From Deferribacteres bacterium (GTDB lineage: Bacteria > Nitrospirota > Thermodesulfovibrionia > UBA6902), in assembly GCA_030598625.1 (NCBI GenBank), contig JAUVPO010000096.1, positions 1 through 7,072 on the forward strand: a stretch of DNA of 7,072 nucleotides. Reading direction: 5' to 3'. A model generated the notes under the pieces. The model did not search any database, was not told where the DNA came from, and worked only from the letters and a program-made list of their open reading frames with translations. Made by a program: the position numbers and the translations under genes. Within the stretch, counting starts at the first letter, position 1. Each line of letters opens with the position of its first letter. Below, in pieces: positions 5,694 through 7,072 of this stretch.

Positions 5694-7072
5694 ATGTCCG
5701 TAAAGTTAGGGCAATTACTTGTAAGAAGCAAGATTATTACCGAAGAACAGCTGGCGGCCGCACTTGATTCACAAAACGCAGACGGCGGACGCCTCGGCAC
5801 CAACCTTGCCAAGCTTGGTTTTATAACAGAGCCCGTATTGGTAAATTTTCTCAGTAAGCAGTATGGCGTCCCTGCCGTTACTCTTTTCCCCCAGCAGATT
5901 GATCCGGAAGTCATAAAGTTCGTTCCCCAGGAGCTTGCGCAAAAACACCTTCTAATCCCGCTTTCAAAAAAAGGCGCTGTTCTGACAATTGCAATGATTG
6001 ATCCCTCAAATCTGCACGCCCTGGATGACGTAAAATTCTTAACCGGTTATGAGGTTAAACCGGTAGTCGCAACAGAGACCGCAATTTTAGAGGCCATAAC
6101 AAAAAACTATGATGTATCAAGTGACCTTCAAAGCGCAATGAACAATATGGCAGACGCTGCAATTGGTGATCTGGATCAGATACAGGAGACAGACGAGGAT
6201 ATAGACATAGCCGCATTAAAGAACGCTGTAGAGGAGGCGCCTGTTGTAAAACTTGTCAATCTTATACTCAGCGAGGCCATAGCAAGGGGCGCAAGTGATA
6301 TTCATATTGAACCTTATGAAAAAGACCTCAGGGCCCGTTATAGAATCGACGGTGTGCTTTATGATGTAATGCAGCCGCCTTTTAAATTAAAGGCCGCGCT
6401 TTCATCCCGACTGAAAATTATGGCTGATCTGGACATTGCAGAAAGACGGCTGCCCCAGGACGGAAGGATTAAATTGAGAGTAAAGGGCAAACCTATTGAT
6501 CTTCGTGTCTCAACCTTACCCACTCTCTTCGGCGAAAAGATCGTTATGAGAATTCTTGATCAAGGCAACCTGAATCTTGACCTTACACAACTCGGTTTCG
6601 AAGAAAAAGCCTTAAAGGATTTTGACGAAGCGATTCGGTCCCCTTTCGGCATGGTACTGGTTACCGGCCCTACTGGAAGCGGTAAAACCACAACACTTTA
6701 CTCCGCCCTGAGCACAGTTAACAAGATAGACGTAAACATCATGACCGCGGAAGATCCTGTAGAATACAATCTTCACGGCATAAACCAGGTACATGTCCGG
6801 GAAGATATAGGCCTTACCTTTGCGGCCGCTCTCAGGTCATTCCTGAGACAGGATCCGGACATAGTAATGGTGGGTGAGATCAGGGATTTTGAGACGGCCG
6901 AGATTGCCGTTAAAGCCGCTCTGACAGGACACTTAGTGCTGAGCACCCTTCACACCAATGACGCGCCGAGCACCGTATCCAGACTGCTGAACATGGGGAT
7001 TGAGCCCTTTCTGGTATCCGCGTCAACCGTGATGATTCTTGCCCAGAGGCTCACCAGAAAACTTTGTGAGCA
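5694..7072 (+). CDS. pilB: type IV pilus assembly ATPase PilB (partial, C-terminus outside window)
   Basis: PilB is the cytoplasmic hexameric ATPase that drives type IV pilus extension; GspE of type II secretion is its close relative. The window holds 459 complete codons. The N-terminal domain has two RLGxxL...Q repeats, at 4-27 (KLG version) and 33-56, like the c-di-GMP-binding MshEN/T2SSE_N domain. A linker with an acidic stretch follows near 160-185. The second N-terminal domain includes S201-D-I-H-I-E206, the Asp-box region. The motor domain has Walker A GPTGSGKT at 325-332 (Lys331), Walker B DPDIVMVGEIRD at 387-398 (Glu395) and a His box GHLVLSTLHTND at 412-423. The frame ends just after QRLTRKLC, where GspE/PilB proteins carry a zinc-binding tetracysteine motif, so perhaps 100 residues are missing. 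The start ATG has a distant GGGAG. PilB rather than GspE is favoured by overall resemblance, but no other pilus gene is visible to confirm it. Confidence 0.9.
   Translation, partial: MSVKLGQLLVRSKIITEEQLAAALDSQNADGGRLGTNLAKLGFITEPVLVNFLSKQYGVPAVTLFPQQIDPEVIKFVPQELAQKHLLIPLSKKGAVLTIAMIDPSNLHALDDVKFLTGYEVKPVVATETAILEAITKNYDVSSDLQSAMNNMADAAIGDLDQIQETDEDIDIAALKNAVEEAPVVKLVNLILSEAIARGASDIHIEPYEKDLRARYRIDGVLYDVMQPPFKLKAALSSRLKIMADLDIAERRLPQDGRIKLRVKGKPIDLRVSTLPTLFGEKIVMRILDQGNLNLDLTQLGFEEKALKDFDEAIRSPFGMVLVTGPTGSGKTTTLYSALSTVNKIDVNIMTAEDPVEYNLHGINQVHVREDIGLTFAAALRSFLRQDPDIVMVGEIRDFETAEIAVKAALTGHLVLSTLHTNDAPSTVSRLLNMGIEPFLVSASTVMILAQRLTRKLCE

Noticed and set aside
1..7072. Mobile element, CRISPR array, defence system or phage remnant
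   Set aside because: I saw no transposase, integrase, repeat-spacer pattern, tRNA attachment site or terminal repeats. All identifiable genes are housekeeping or envelope/pilus functions, apart from one hydrolase and one uncharacterised protein.

Overview
The window suggests a diderm (Gram-negative-type) bacterium of moderate GC content. It carries an RlpA-type lipoprotein with a lipobox, a PilB-type type IV pilus ATPase and a B12-dependent class II ribonucleotide reductase. The mix of these proteins, and their sequence style, fits lineages such as Nitrospirota or Desulfobacterota. That placement is an inference from protein flavour; no rRNA or other phylogenetic marker is present.

Layout: positions 1-4292 are read on the minus strand as a run of four genes. 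In transcription order these are nrdJ (adenosylcobalamin-dependent ribonucleotide reductase, 4292-2001), an RlpA-family lipoprotein with a SPOR domain (2010-1345, overlapping the nrdJ end by 10 nt), a dCMP deaminase family protein (1208-774, GTG start) and an alpha/beta-hydrolase of lipase type (734 to beyond position 1, partial). Positions 4293-4615 form a divergent intergenic region. On the minus strand it carries a near-consensus sigma-70 promoter for nrdJ. One very good NrdR-box-like palindrome lies in the promoter spacer, and a weaker one lies just past the predicted transcription start, 31 bp away start to start. A leader of about 145 nt then precedes nrdJ. On the plus strand, 4616-5530 encodes a protein resembling the DUF4380 / galactose-mutarotase-like superfamily, with no assigned function. 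After a 163-nt gap, 5694 to the window end encodes most of PilB, cut off at its C-terminal cysteine motif.

How the genes work together: NrdJ makes deoxyribonucleotides, and dCMP deaminase turns dCMP into dUMP for thymidylate synthesis, so two of the four minus-strand genes supply DNA precursors. The NrdR-like sites imply that at least nrdJ and the overlapping rlpA are repressed when dATP/ATP is high. RlpA, a septal/peptidoglycan-processing protein, is the odd member, and its coupling to nrdJ is the most distinctive arrangement here. The plus-strand mutarotase-like gene and pilB show no evident link to the minus-strand genes.

I found no mobile element, CRISPR array, tRNA, rRNA or defence system, and no convincing case for a wholly new biological system. 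The best leads are the NrdR operator architecture, the nrdJ-rlpA coupling, the uncharacterised mutarotase-like protein and the nrdJ leader.
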